Shown here: piece by piece, positions 9,273 to 18,193 of the stretch | Layout: the number at the start of each line of letters is the position of its first letter | How positions within the stretch are numbered: the stretch's first letter is position 1 | Assembly: GCA_938048755.1 (NCBI GenBank) | Contig: CALIUG010000231.1 | Location: forward strand, 1-46,711 | DNA from: an uncultured Alphaproteobacteria bacterium | GTDB taxonomy: Bacteria > Pseudomonadota > Alphaproteobacteria > SP197 | DNA length: 46,711 nucleotides | Direction of reading: 5' to 3' | The notes under the pieces: model-generated | The model's database searches: none | The model's input: only the letters and a program-made list of their open reading frames with translations | What the model was told of the DNA's origin: nothing | Made by a program: the position numbers and the translations under genes

Positions 9273-9695
9273 CTACTCCGCCGCGTCTGAATTCTCGGCT
9301 TCTTCGTCCAGACGCAGGGCGGCGGAATTCATGCAATAGCGCTGGCCTGTCGGGTGCGGGCCGTCGGGGAAGACATGACCCAGATGCGCATCACACCGCG
9401 CGCACAGAACTTCGGTGCGGGGCATGAAGAAGATGCTGCGGTCCGATTCCGTAGCCACGGCATCGGGATCAATTGGTTCCCAGAAACTTGGCCAGCCGGT
9501 TCCGGAATCAAACTTGGTGCCGGACGCAAACAAGGGCGCGTCACAGCAGATGCAGCGATAGGTACCCGATGTCTTGGCATCGTGATAGGGCCCTGAAAAC
9601 GCGCGCTCCGTGCCTTTCTTGCGGGTGACCTGATACTGCTCAGGCGTGAGTTGTGCGCGCCATTCGGCATCGGTCTTCTGTATCTTCTCGGTCAT
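9273..9695 (-). CDS. msrB: Peptide-methionine (R)-S-oxide reductase MsrB
   Basis: The protein is 140 aa; ATG at 9695 with GGAACGGTGAC directly upstream (a longer in-frame reading lacks homology). It reduces the R-epimer of methionine sulfoxide in damaged proteins, usually in the cytosol. The two zinc-binding pairs are present (CICCDAPLF and [12 protein letters not shown]), as are the family motif [11 protein letters not shown] and the catalytic cysteine in [10 protein letters not shown]. The length is normal for a single-domain MsrB. It is the last gene of a minus-strand run and starts 22 bp after the end of the TPR/transferase gene. Confidence 0.95.
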   Translation of the reverse strand: MTEKIQKTDAEWRAQLTPEQYQVTRKKGTERAFSGPYHDAKTSGTYRCICCDAPLFASGTKFDSGTGWPSFWEPIDPDAVATESDRSIFFMPRTEVLCARCDAHLGHVFPDGPHPTGQRYCMNSAALRLDEEAENSDAAE

Positions 9696-9717
9696 GTCAC
9701 CGTTCCTTTTTCTCTCA

Positions 9718-11262
9718 TCAGGATATGGGAGCAGTGCTTGCCCTGGGCAAGGCGGCGATGCGTTTTGCCAGCCGTTCACCACTCTTGCCATCCGTGAACG
9801 CACCGAACATGGCACGCAGACAGGTGGCTCGTTCCTTGGAACGCACACTAGGTCCGGCAAGGGCGTGAATCACAGCCGCCGGTAATGCCGCGACATCGTG
9901 GACTTCCTCACCGATCTGGCGCCAGGTCCATTCCGGGCCCTCGGGATCATAACGTTCGTTCGTGCCGATCCGCGCGGGGTTCGAGAGCAGGACCAGTGGC
10001 CGGTCCAGCGGCAGATACTGGAACATCACACTTGAACAATCGGTCACGAGCAGATCGGCCGCGGCGAGATAACGATCGATCGGGGCGTGTGTGTCGGTCA
10101 CCAGCATGACATTTTCGTGCAGGGCCGCCGCGACCACCAGGCGTTCCATCCATTCAGGATGACGTTGGGGAAGCTCGGGATGCGGCTTGATGACCAGAAA
10201 GGCATCAAATGCAGCCGGTCGCATGGCTGCCACCGGATCCTCCCCCAACATGGGCATGGCCGAGACGGTCTCGTGGATGGTTGGTGCAAACAGGATCACC
10301 GGCATGCCGTCGCGTGCACCGGTGGGAATCGGAACGACGTCGCCGCGGAACAAGGGATCCATTTGAAGATACCCGATGGGCCATATGGCCTTGCGGGGTT
10401 CGATGCCGCGATCACGCAGCCATTGTGCCTGCTCCTCGCTGGCAACACACAGATAATCGGCCGATCCGGCGTTGGACGCCGAATGCTGCTTGCTGGCAAG
10501 TCCGTGTCTTGTGTTGACGAAACTGACATCGGGAATCAGCCGGCGCATGGAAACAAGCTGTGAGTCGCAGGCCACGACGACATCTGGGGCATGGGCCAGT
10601 ATCTCTTCGACATCATGTGTCAGCAGGGTCTGGTGCATGGCGCGGCAGGCCTGCCAGCCCGGCGCCAGAATGGCCTGATGAAACTTGGACTTCATGTGAA
10701 AGGCAACCCTGCGCGCTTCTGGCGCTTCCTCAAGAGCGGGGTCCTGCATCTGCTCAAGAAGTGCAGACGCCGACATGCCAAGAAGCTCCTGTCGCGCTGC
10801 GTCCCTGATGGACTTCAGTGCCCTGCGGGCCTTTGGTACTTCACCCATTGCTAGGAACGTCAGTGCGAGATCATAGCCGGCACCGATGCGCACACCCTGA
10901 GCAGTAACCGCTTTCTGGAGTGCATTGAAGGCACTCTCGTGGGCGCCGTTGTAGCGGAGCATGCGTCCGTAGCGCCACCAGATGCGCCCGTTCTGGGGAT
11001 GACGCTCGACGCCCCGCTGCATCAGCGCAACCGCTTCCCGATAGTTTCTGCTGTAGGACATGACTTCGCTGATGCGTATCCAGACTTCCGGGCGCTCGGG
11101 CGTCTTTTCCAGGCAATAGAGCAGGTGTGTAAGAGCGAGTTTCAGGTCGCCCTGCAGCCGCGCCACAGAGCCCAGCTGAAACCGGATATCCGGGTTTTCG
11201 GGGTCCAGACCCAGTGCCTCGTTGAAGAGGGGAATGGCCTTGTTGGCCTGACGGCGTGCCAT
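9718..11262 (-). CDS. TPR protein with glycerophosphotransferase-like (GT-B) domain; N-terminus doubtful
   Basis: The protein is 514 aa from ATG 11262. Residues 1-150 are tetratricopeptide repeats ([56 protein letters not shown]). From about 215 a CDP-glycerol glycerophosphotransferase-like region follows ([67 protein letters not shown]), which is the nucleotide-binding end of GT-B-like enzymes that build phosphoglycerol or related surface polymers. Reading upstream of the ATG in the same frame gives RARDLLE, a TAG at 11275-11277, then GKHL. This looks like the first TPR helix interrupted by a CAG-to-TAG change. The gene may be truncated, or may really start at the ATG. Confidence 0.7.
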   Translation of the reverse strand: MARRQANKAIPLFNEALGLDPENPDIRFQLGSVARLQGDLKLALTHLLYCLEKTPERPEVWIRISEVMSYSRNYREAVALMQRGVERHPQNGRIWWRYGRMLRYNGAHESAFNALQKAVTAQGVRIGAGYDLALTFLAMGEVPKARRALKSIRDAARQELLGMSASALLEQMQDPALEEAPEARRVAFHMKSKFHQAILAPGWQACRAMHQTLLTHDVEEILAHAPDVVVACDSQLVSMRRLIPDVSFVNTRHGLASKQHSASNAGSADYLCVASEEQAQWLRDRGIEPRKAIWPIGYLQMDPLFRGDVVPIPTGARDGMPVILFAPTIHETVSAMPMLGEDPVAAMRPAAFDAFLVIKPHPELPQRHPEWMERLVVAAALHENVMLVTDTHAPIDRYLAAADLLVTDCSSVMFQYLPLDRPLVLLSNPARIGTNERYDPEGPEWTWRQIGEEVHDVAALPAAVIHALAGPSVRSKERATCLRAMFGAFTDGKSGERLAKRIAALPRASTAPIS

Positions 11263-11346
11263 CAGGTGCTTGCCCTACTCAAGCAGGTCGCGTGCGCGTT
11301 CGACTCTGGATGTTACCGCGGATTCAGAAATGGATCGTACTCCCGC

Positions 11347-12240
11347 TCACGTTTCCAGAAAGGTGCTCAGGGCTTCAAAGTAGGGCCCGGGCGTCTCGAA
11401 ACATGTAGAATGGGAAGCATTCCTGAAGACCTGAATACGGCTGTCAGGCAGGACATGGTGCATACGCATGGCACAGGCCGTGGTCAGTTCATCATGTTCG
11501 CCCACGACGATGAAGCAGGGGCAGGCAATGCCCGCCATGTCGGCCAGCCTGTCGAAGGTGCTGAGGTTGCCGATGCAGACAAACTCGTTGGGCCCCCACA
11601 TATGCTGATAGATCTCAAACACCATGCCATCCATGGAACGCTGCAGGGCAGCAGGCATTTCTTCGAGTCGGTGAACGTGCCGCCAGTTCAGAATCTCGAT
11701 GGCGGCGAGGTATTCGGGGTGATCGGTGCTGCCTTCGGCTTCGCGGCGCAGCATCATGGTCATGGTTTCGGACCCCAGTGCCGCGCGTAACCGGTTCTGC
11801 TCGGTCTTCAGATAGGGGACTTCGCCAGTCGTGTTCGAAAGGATCAGAGAAGCTACCTGATCGGGGAAGGTCAGGGCATGTTCGATGACAATCCAGCCGC
11901 CCCAGGACTGTCCCAGTGCGTGCACAGGGCCGAGGTCGAGAGCTGAACGCACCTGTTCCATCTCGCGCGCATAACGCTCAACCGTCCAGAGTGCGGTGTC
12001 GGTCGGCCTTTCGCTGCGTCCGGTGCCGAGTTGATCCCAGGTCACGACGCGCAGGGATTCATCAGCAAGGTGGCTGTGACTGTCGCGCAGATAGTCGCAT
12101 GGCAGACCCGGCCCGCCATTGGCCAGCATCAGCACCTTGTCACCGGAGCCAAAGCTGTAGGTCATGACGTCGCCGCCCTCGACCGTCACCACCTCGATGG
12201 CGTCGGGCTGGCGCTCCAGTCCCGGCAGGCGCTCAGCCAC
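11347..12240 (-). CDS. Proline-iminopeptidase-like alpha/beta hydrolase (copy 2)
   Basis: The protein is 297 aa. A GTG at 12240, overlapping the end of the upstream copy by 8 bp, gives a start (VAERLPGLERQPDA) that aligns with the start of that copy; a longer reading to 12327 would run deep into the neighbour. S33-family features are LANGGPGLPCDY (oxyanion region), VVTWDQLGTGRSE, nucleophile elbow LGQSWGGW, Asp in VGEHDELT and His in NASHSTCFET. Family members release N-terminal residues, mainly proline, or hydrolyse small amides. It is a tandem duplicate of the next gene, and long blocks are identical between the two. Confidence 0.85.
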   Translation of the reverse strand: MAERLPGLERQPDAIEVVTVEGGDVMTYSFGSGDKVLMLANGGPGLPCDYLRDSHSHLADESLRVVTWDQLGTGRSERPTDTALWTVERYAREMEQVRSALDLGPVHALGQSWGGWIVIEHALTFPDQVASLILSNTTGEVPYLKTEQNRLRAALGSETMTMMLRREAEGSTDHPEYLAAIEILNWRHVHRLEEMPAALQRSMDGMVFEIYQHMWGPNEFVCIGNLSTFDRLADMAGIACPCFIVVGEHDELTTACAMRMHHVLPDSRIQVFRNASHSTCFETPGPYFEALSTFLET

Positions 12241-13135
12241 GATGGGACTCCAGAAACGCCAGAAGCTCGCGATAGTAGGGTTCCGGTGTCTCGAAGCAGG
12301 TCGAATGCGATGCATCCTTGAAGACACGCAAGGTGCTGTTGGGCAGGGCGTGGTGCATTTTCATGGCACAAGCCGGGGTCAGTTCATCGTGTTCACCCAC
12401 AATGATGTAGGCGGGTTGCGCGATCCGGTGCATGTCGGGAACGCGATTCCAGTCCTTCAGGTTGCCGATATAGACGAACTCGTTGGGACCCTGCATCGCG
12501 TTGTAGATGTCGAACACCATGCCATCCATGGACCGCTGCAGGGCAGGGGGCATGGTTTCCAGCCGGTGGACATGACGCCAGTTCAGCAATTCGACCGCTG
12601 CGTTGTATTCGGGATGGTCGATGCTGCCTTCGGCTTCGCGTTTCAGCATCATGGTGACGGTTTCAGGCCCAAGGGCCGAACGCAGGCGGTTCAGTTCTTC
12701 CACCAGATGAGGCAGGTCGCCCGCCGTGTTGGAAAGGATGAGGGTCTTGACCCCTGCGTTGAAGGCCAGCGCGTACTCGATCGCCAGCCAGCCGCCCCAT
12801 GATTGTCCCAACAGGTGCAACGGCCCCAGGCCCAGTCCGGTGCGGACCTGCTCAAGCTCGCGCGCGTAGCGTTCAATCGTCCATAAGGCAGGATCGGCGG
12901 GGCGGTCCGAGCGCCCGGTGCCAAGCTGGTCCCAGGTCACCACGCGGTAACCCTGATCGGCCAGGTGGCTGTGGCTGTCACGCATGTAGTCGCAGGGAAG
13001 GCCCGGTCCGCCATTGGCCAGAAACAGCACTTCGTCGCCCTTGCCAAAGCTGTAGGTCATGACGTTGCCGCCTTCGACGGCGATCATTTCCATCGCGTCG
13101 GGCTGACGCTCCAGACCGGGAAGAACTTCTGCCAT
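12233..13135 (-). CDS. Proline-iminopeptidase-like alpha/beta hydrolase (copy 1)
   Basis: The protein is 300 aa from ATG 13135, which has GAGGTG six bases upstream; an in-frame GTG at 13144 lies inside that ribosome-binding site. The layout matches the duplicate: LANGGPGLPCDY, VVTWDQLGTGRSD, LGQSWGGW with the nucleophilic Ser, the cap region with LQRSMDGMVF, Asp in VGEHDELTP and His in DASHSTCFETP. The family motif HGGPG reads NGGPG in both copies. No signal peptide is seen, so it should be cytosolic. The 8-bp overlap with copy 2 implies coupled translation. The substrate is unknown; a peptide or amide of the neighbouring catabolic genes is possible. Confidence 0.87.
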   Translation of the reverse strand: MAEVLPGLERQPDAMEMIAVEGGNVMTYSFGKGDEVLFLANGGPGLPCDYMRDSHSHLADQGYRVVTWDQLGTGRSDRPADPALWTIERYARELEQVRTGLGLGPLHLLGQSWGGWLAIEYALAFNAGVKTLILSNTAGDLPHLVEELNRLRSALGPETVTMMLKREAEGSIDHPEYNAAVELLNWRHVHRLETMPPALQRSMDGMVFDIYNAMQGPNEFVYIGNLKDWNRVPDMHRIAQPAYIIVGEHDELTPACAMKMHHALPNSTLRVFKDASHSTCFETPEPYYRELLAFLESHRG

Positions 13136-13168
13136 TGGGTGCACCTCAGAAACCGATGCCCAAATCTA

Positions 13169-13864
13169 TCATTGGGAAGCTGGTTTGGGCAGGACTGACA
13201 CAAGCACAATCAGCGCGGCTGGAATCAGGAACGATCCGTTACCCATGGCAACGGTCACCAGACTGCCCGATACGCAACCCACACCAAATGCCAGGACCAG
13301 CCATGGCAGCAGACCCGCCTGTTTGGGCATGTCGTTGATCAGGGAGGTTGAAGAACGGCCGCCAAGACGGCGCGTCTGATCAATGAAGAACTGCGAGATA
13401 TTGCCGGTCATGACGGTCGTTGCCGGACCGATCGAAGGGTAAAGACGATGCGCGGCGTTTTGAACCGCCATGCCGCAGACGACCGGCGTGACGATCAGCA
13501 GCGAAACCCAGAAATCGAGCGTCCAGCCCGCCAGTGTGGCCCAGGCTCCCAGGACCCCGGTTCCTGCGATCAGCACCGCTTCGAGACGGAGCAACAGCCG
13601 GACCTGTTTGTGAGCGTTGTTGTGGTCGCTCCAAAAACGGTCATGCACCACGGTCAACACCATCACGGCACAAAAAAAGACGGGTAGAACGACGATCTTC
13701 AGCAGATCGTTGGCCTCAAAACCCTCAGCCACGTTGGCGGCCAGGACAACAAGGTTACCCGTGACATGGGCTGCCATGATGTGGTCCAGGCCGACGAACG
13801 ATGATGCGTCAACCCATCCCGCAACAAACGCCAGCAGAACGATCAGGATGCGGGGCATCCCCAT
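13169..13864 (-). CDS. DUF1275 (YoaK) family membrane protein
   Basis: The protein is 231 aa with about six hydrophobic segments. The first one carries the family signature FVAGWVDASSFVGL, followed by AAHVTGNLVVLAA; later come MAVQNAAHRLYPSIGPATTVMTGN and a C-terminal pair of helices. DUF1275 proteins are inner-membrane proteins of unknown role. The ATG at 13864 is two bases after the stop of the DDAH-like gene, so the two are probably translated together. A small-molecule transport role is a common guess but nothing in this sequence proves it. Confidence 0.88.
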   Translation of the reverse strand: MGMPRILIVLLAFVAGWVDASSFVGLDHIMAAHVTGNLVVLAANVAEGFEANDLLKIVVLPVFFCAVMVLTVVHDRFWSDHNNAHKQVRLLLRLEAVLIAGTGVLGAWATLAGWTLDFWVSLLIVTPVVCGMAVQNAAHRLYPSIGPATTVMTGNISQFFIDQTRRLGGRSSTSLINDMPKQAGLLPWLVLAFGVGCVSGSLVTVAMGNGSFLIPAALIVLVSVLPKPASQ

Positions 13865-13866
13865 CT

Positions 13867-14874
13867 TCAGGTCAGGCGGTCACGTACAAGCGGTGCCGTC
13901 GAGCAGTGTATTCCCCCGCCGCCGCGCCAGACCGCCTCGTAGTCGATACCGATGGTCTCGATCCCGGCCTTGTCGAGTTTCTCCAGGGTGCGCTCGGAGG
14001 TTTCGCTCATCAGAACGCGGCCCGGCGCGATCGCCAGGCAGTTGATGGAGAAGGGTTCGTCCTCGGGTGAAAGCTCGATCAGCTTGATGCCGCGCGCCTT
14101 CAGTTCTTCCATGAAGGCAAAGGGCAGCAGGATCGGGTTGATCAAAGCGGTATCGACATCGACCATGACCAGCATGCCGTCGATATGCAGGCGGAAACCC
14201 GGTACCTCCATGCGCAGCAGCTCGACGCCCTGGCGGTTCAGCACTTCCTCGATCTGGTCGGCGGCTTCGGCGTTGACTCGGCTGGAGATGCCGATCACGG
14301 CGGTTTCCTCGTTCAGCCAGGCAAAGCTGCCACCCTCCATAATGCCGGTGCCGTGGATCGTACGCAGGATCGGCATACCCAGCTTTGCCAGGGTTCTGGT
14401 TGCCGGCTGTTCCTCGCCACGGCGGACCCGTGGGCCCAGGCGGCAGACAATCGCCCCGCCATCGACGGCGATCACCACGTCGCGGGTGTAACAGCTCTTC
14501 ATGCGGTCTTTGGCACACTGATCCAGCATCACGACCCGGACCTGATTCTGTTCCAGGACCTTCACCAGAGCATCGTGCTGGGCCTGCATGGCGGGAAGGT
14601 CAGGCGGCGTCGCACCGCGCCAGTACCAGCCGGTTTCGGGGTCACCATATGCGCCCAACTCCTCGATCTTCCGGGCCGGGTCGACCACATTGAGTTCATC
14701 ACCGGGCCGATGCATCAACACCGCACGCAGCCGACCGACATCGTTGCGGCAACCCCAGCTCTGACCCCACACGAAATCCTGCTCGCTGTCGCTCTCGAAG
14801 CCGGGTTCGGGCTCTGACTTGAAGGTCTTGATGAGCTGGTTATAGCGAACGTCTTCTTCGGTCATGATCGGCAT
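13867..14874 (-). CDS. Amidinotransferase/dimethylarginine dimethylaminohydrolase (DDAH) family enzyme
   Basis: The protein is 335 aa from ATG 14874 with AGGAG six bases upstream. It belongs to the guanidino-group-modifying beta/alpha-propeller superfamily: AVLMHRPGDEL at the N-terminus, SCYTRDVV (the acidic substrate-guanidine contact), IMEGGSFAWL, catalytic His in GFRLHIDGM, and catalytic Cys in GGGGIHCSTAPL near the C-terminus. DDAH turns methylated arginines into citrulline plus dimethylamine or methylamine; arginine deiminase and relatives release ammonia. The exact substrate cannot be read. Because the divergent gene 128 bp away encodes a dimethylamine/trimethylamine-dehydrogenase homologue, release of a methylamine is an attractive inference. 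Confidence 0.8.
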   Translation of the reverse strand: MPIMTEEDVRYNQLIKTFKSEPEPGFESDSEQDFVWGQSWGCRNDVGRLRAVLMHRPGDELNVVDPARKIEELGAYGDPETGWYWRGATPPDLPAMQAQHDALVKVLEQNQVRVVMLDQCAKDRMKSCYTRDVVIAVDGGAIVCRLGPRVRRGEEQPATRTLAKLGMPILRTIHGTGIMEGGSFAWLNEETAVIGISSRVNAEAADQIEEVLNRQGVELLRMEVPGFRLHIDGMLVMVDVDTALINPILLPFAFMEELKARGIKLIELSPEDEPFSINCLAIAPGRVLMSETSERTLEKLDKAGIETIGIDYEAVWRGGGGIHCSTAPLVRDRLT

Positions 14875-15002
14875 GATGATCTCCTGGAAACTGCGCGCTG
14901 CATGCTGGTCGGATGGCCGCCCGGGGTCAATGGTTCTGAGCCATGGAAGCAGGATGGCAGACCAGATAGGTTATCGGATCGCCCAGCAACTTGAGGTACG
15001 AC

Positions 15003-17078
15003 GTGGCCCGCGATCCCCGATACGACATTCTCTTCGAGCCGATGCAGATCGGGCCGGTCACCGCCAAAAACCGCTTCTATCAGGTCCCGCACTGCACCGG
15101 CATGGGGTCGAACTGGCCCAATGCACATGCCGAACTGCGTGGCCAGCGCGCCGAAGGCGGCTGGGGAGTCGTGTGTACCGAGGAGGTGATGATCCACCCC
15201 TCCACCGACGAGATGCCAGGTGCTTCCATGCGGCTGTGGGATGATGAGGACATCCCCATGTTTGCCGCTGCTGCCGACAAGGTGCACCAACATGGCGCGC
15301 TCTTTGGAATCGAGCTTGTCCATGGCGGACTGTCGCGTGCGAACAAGACCTCGCGCACAGCGCCACTGGCACCCAGCCACCAGGCCAACAAGTACGCCAC
15401 ACTGCCCCAGGCACGTAGCATGGACCTTTACGACATCACCATGTTCCGGCGCTGGCACCGCGAGGCCGCATTGCGCGCGGTGAAAGCCGGTGCTGACATC
15501 GTCTATGTTTATTGTGCTCACAACGTTGCCCTGCCCATGCACTTCCTGCTGTCACGCTATAACCGACGGCGTGATGCCTATGGCGGCAGCCTGGAGAACC
15601 GTGCACGACTCTTGCGTGAAGTGCTGGAAGATACGCGCGAAGCGGTCGAAGGAAAGGCAGCGGTCGCCCTGCGTTTTGCCGTTGATGAGCGGATGGGGCC
15701 CGCCGGCCTGGAATGGCAGAACGAGGGCCGTGAGGTCGTCGAGATGCTGGCCGAACTGCCCGACCTCTGGGACGTCAATGTCTCGGGCTGGGAGAACGAT
15801 TCCGTTACCAGCCGCTTCAGCCAGGAAGGCTTCCAGGAGGACGCCATCGCCTTCGTCAAGGGTATGACGTCCAAACCCGTCGTCGGCGTCGGGCGCTACA
15901 CCAGCCCCGATTCCATGGTGCGGGTCATCAAGTCCGGCATCATGGACTTCATCGGCGCCGCGCGACCTGCCATCGCCGACCCGTTCCTGCCCCGCAAGAT
16001 CGAGGAGGGGCGCACAGAAGACATCCGTGAGTGCATTGGCTGCAACATCTGCGTCTCGGGCAACAACACGGCTGTTCCCATGCGTTGCACCCAGAACCCG
16101 GTCGTGGGTGAGGAATGGCGCCGCGGCTGGCACGTCAACACGATTCCTCCCAGGGGCAGCGATGACGGTGTTCTGATCCTGGGTGCCGGCCCCGCCGGCC
16201 TTGAGGCAGCGCGCGCCCTGGGAGAGAGGGGATATGAGGTCACGCTGGCGGATCGTGCCAAGGAACTGGGAGGGCGTGTAACCCAGGAATCGGCGCTGCC
16301 CGGTCTTTCTGCCTGGGCGCGTGTGCGCGACTGGCGGACCGGACAGATCCAGAAGATGGCCAATGTCCGTGTCTATCCAGACAGCTTCATGGATGACAAG
16401 GCCGTCATGGGATTTGGTGCCCAGCACATCGTCTTTGCGACCGGCGCATCGTGGCGGCGTGATGGCGTCGGCAATACCAACCGCGAGACCATCAGGGGAG
16501 CGGGTGGTGCGCATGTCTTTGCACCCGGTGATGTCATGGAAGGGCGGGTGAAGAAGGGCCCGGTCGTCGTTTTTGATGATGATCACCATTACATGGGCGC
16601 GCTGCTTGCCGAAAAGCTCGCGACCGACGGCATGGAGGTCGTATTTGTGACGCCGTCCGCGGTTGTTTCGGAGTTCACACTGCTGACGCTGGAACAGGCG
16701 CGCATCCAGAGCCGGTTGCTGGAGCTGGGCGTCACAATCCGGCAGCAGACCAATGTTGCTGAGATCGGCGCCGATCATCTTCGCCTCGCCTGCATCTACA
16801 CCGGCAAGGAATCGGAGCTGGCCATGGGCAGTGTGGTTCTGGTCACTTCGCGCGTACCCAACGAGCAGGTCTATCACCGCATGGCCAAACACCCCGATGT
16901 CATGGAAACTGTCGGCATCAAGAGCGTCGCCCTGATCGGTGATTGCCTGTGCCCCCAGACGATTGCCGCAGCCGTGCATGACGGCCACCTCTATGCGCGG
17001 GAACTTGATACCGATGCCGGTGAAGGAACCGACATTCCTTACCGGCGCGAACGCGTGCGGATGATGGAACCTGGTTGA
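15003..17078 (+). CDS. Trimethylamine/dimethylamine dehydrogenase-family flavoprotein
   Basis: The protein is 691 aa, beginning at GTG 15003 (GAGG six bases before); its N-terminus ARDPRYDILFEP matches that of trimethylamine dehydrogenase. An N-terminal FMN TIM barrel (1-~340) has the flavin-linking cysteine (FYQVPHC, Cys31) and Tyr/His in VYVYCAH. A 4Fe-4S site follows (CIGCNIC...MRCTQN), then a C-terminal ADP/FAD-like Rossmann part (VLILGAGPAGLEAA). The enzyme removes methyl groups from amines as formaldehyde and passes electrons to an ETF or similar acceptor. Of the substrate 'aromatic bowl', the Tyr60 equivalent is Glu61, while the two tryptophans (SGWEND, RRGWH) appear kept, so the substrate is probably not trimethylamine itself. 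Confidence 0.85.
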   Translation: MARDPRYDILFEPMQIGPVTAKNRFYQVPHCTGMGSNWPNAHAELRGQRAEGGWGVVCTEEVMIHPSTDEMPGASMRLWDDEDIPMFAAAADKVHQHGALFGIELVHGGLSRANKTSRTAPLAPSHQANKYATLPQARSMDLYDITMFRRWHREAALRAVKAGADIVYVYCAHNVALPMHFLLSRYNRRRDAYGGSLENRARLLREVLEDTREAVEGKAAVALRFAVDERMGPAGLEWQNEGREVVEMLAELPDLWDVNVSGWENDSVTSRFSQEGFQEDAIAFVKGMTSKPVVGVGRYTSPDSMVRVIKSGIMDFIGAARPAIADPFLPRKIEEGRTEDIRECIGCNICVSGNNTAVPMRCTQNPVVGEEWRRGWHVNTIPPRGSDDGVLILGAGPAGLEAARALGERGYEVTLADRAKELGGRVTQESALPGLSAWARVRDWRTGQIQKMANVRVYPDSFMDDKAVMGFGAQHIVFATGASWRRDGVGNTNRETIRGAGGAHVFAPGDVMEGRVKKGPVVVFDDDHHYMGALLAEKLATDGMEVVFVTPSAVVSEFTLLTLEQARIQSRLLELGVTIRQQTNVAEIGADHLRLACIYTGKESELAMGSVVLVTSRVPNEQVYHRMAKHPDVMETVGIKSVALIGDCLCPQTIAAAVHDGHLYARELDTDAGEGTDIPYRRERVRMMEPG

Positions 17079-17123
17079 TCCTGAGTGGGTTAACACAGGA
17101 CACCAATCAACTCGGCTTCACCC

Positions 17124-18126
17124 ATGACGGACGATACACGGCAGGAACCCGAAAGGGATCGTGGGCGCCAGGTTGAGGCACCCCGGGAAATTCCGGTTCG
17201 TGGTCTCAAAGACGTCCTGTTTCGGGTCAAGGACCAAATCGCTGCCGACAATCTCAGTGTCGTCGCGGCCGGCGTCGCGTTCTACGCCATGCTTGCGGTG
17301 TTTCCGGCTCTGGCTGCCTTGGTTTCGCTTTATGGGCTTGCCATCGACCCGTCTGATCTGGGCGAGCAATTCCTGGCCGTCAGCGGCCTTCTTCCGGCCG
17401 ATGCCGCAGACATCATCAACAGTCAGCTACAGGAGATTGTCACGGCGGCCGATGGCAGCCTTGGTCTGGGCGCGCTCCTGGGCCTCGCTCTCACGATCTG
17501 GAGTTCGACAAAGGGCGTGAAGGCGCTCTTCATGGCCCTCAACATTGCCTATGATCATGGCCCTCAACATTGCCTATGACGAACAGGAAGAACGCGGATT
17601 CATCAAGCTCAACCTGATGGCGATCGGGTTCACGCTCGCTGGCATTCTGTTGGTCATTGTGCTGCTCACCATGATTGCGGGTATCCCTGTCGTCATTCAG
17701 GCCATGAAATTGGGCCCTGCCGTGGAGTGGTCGCTCTCCATCCTGCGATGGCCGCTGGTCGCGCTGATTCTCATCGTCGCCGTGGGCCTGCTGTTCCGCT
17801 TTGGTCCCAGCCGTCGTGACGCGCAGATGCAGTGGCTGACCTGGGGTGCAGCGGGCGCAACGTTGCTGTGGATCGCCGGATCCATGCTGTTTTCCTGGTA
17901 TGTCTACAGCTTCGGTGACTACAACAAGACCTATGGCGCGTTGGGTGCGGTCATCGTGCTGCTCATGTGGTTCTATATCTCTGCCTATATCGTGCTTCTG
18001 GGGGCGGAACTGAATGCCGAACTGGAGGGCCAGACCAAACGCGATACGACGGTTGGCGCTGCACGCCCGATGGGCGAACGCGGTGCCTATGTCGCCGATA
18101 CGGTGGGCAAAGCACGCAAGTCCTGA
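17124..18126 (+). pseudogene. YihY/BrkB family membrane protein, frameshifted by a 25-bp duplication
   Basis: Two overlapping frames together spell one YihY/BrkB protein (old 'ribonuclease BN' family, an inner-membrane protein of unknown function). The first frame (17124-17579) has ADNLSVVAAGVAFYAMLAVFPALAA and ends after FMALNIAYDHGPQHCL. The second, ending at 18126, continues with MALNIAYDEQEERGFIKLN and later TYGALGAVIVLLMWFYISAY. The break is an imperfect tandem copy of 25 bases at 17531-17580. Removing one copy restores a single 325-aa reading frame with the expected length and no gap. It is either a recent inactivating slippage event or an assembly/sequencing error; the rest of the sequence shows no decay. 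Confidence 0.85.
17531..17580. repeat. 25-bp tandem duplication inside the YihY gene
   Basis: Two adjacent 25-base units at 17531-17555 and 17556-17580 differ only in the last base (T versus C). Each encodes the stretch MALNIAY. Since 25 is not a multiple of three, the duplication shifts the frame and breaks the gene. Confidence 0.95.
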
Positions 18127-18168
18127 ATCCTGCCGTTTCCTTCGTCAGCGTCCGCGCATTAGTCTCTC

Positions 18169-18181
18169 GTGAATATTTCAC
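18169..18181. promoter_or_regulatory. Palindrome GTGAATATTTCAC upstream of SDR gene
   Basis: This perfect 5-3-5 palindrome lies 12 bp upstream of the SDR start codon and is flanked by CTCTC on the left and GAGAG on the right, the latter being the ribosome-binding site. It could be a regulator site or a leader hairpin that occludes the ribosome-binding site. No regulator gene is adjacent. Confidence 0.35.
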
Positions 18182-18193
18182 TCGGGAGAGAAC

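Noticed and set aside
9268-9285. Hairpin CGCGGC/GCCGCG as terminator between MATE and msrB
   Set aside because: No T-run on either strand and it overlaps the msrB coding end; too weak to call.
15552-17096. 514-codon minus-strand open frame
   Set aside because: Complement of the amine-dehydrogenase-like gene; composition is that of a shadow frame.
17545-18126. Separate 193-aa membrane protein with its own start
   Set aside because: Its first codons lie in the 25-bp duplication and the rest continues the YihY protein of the other frame, so it is the second half of one broken gene.
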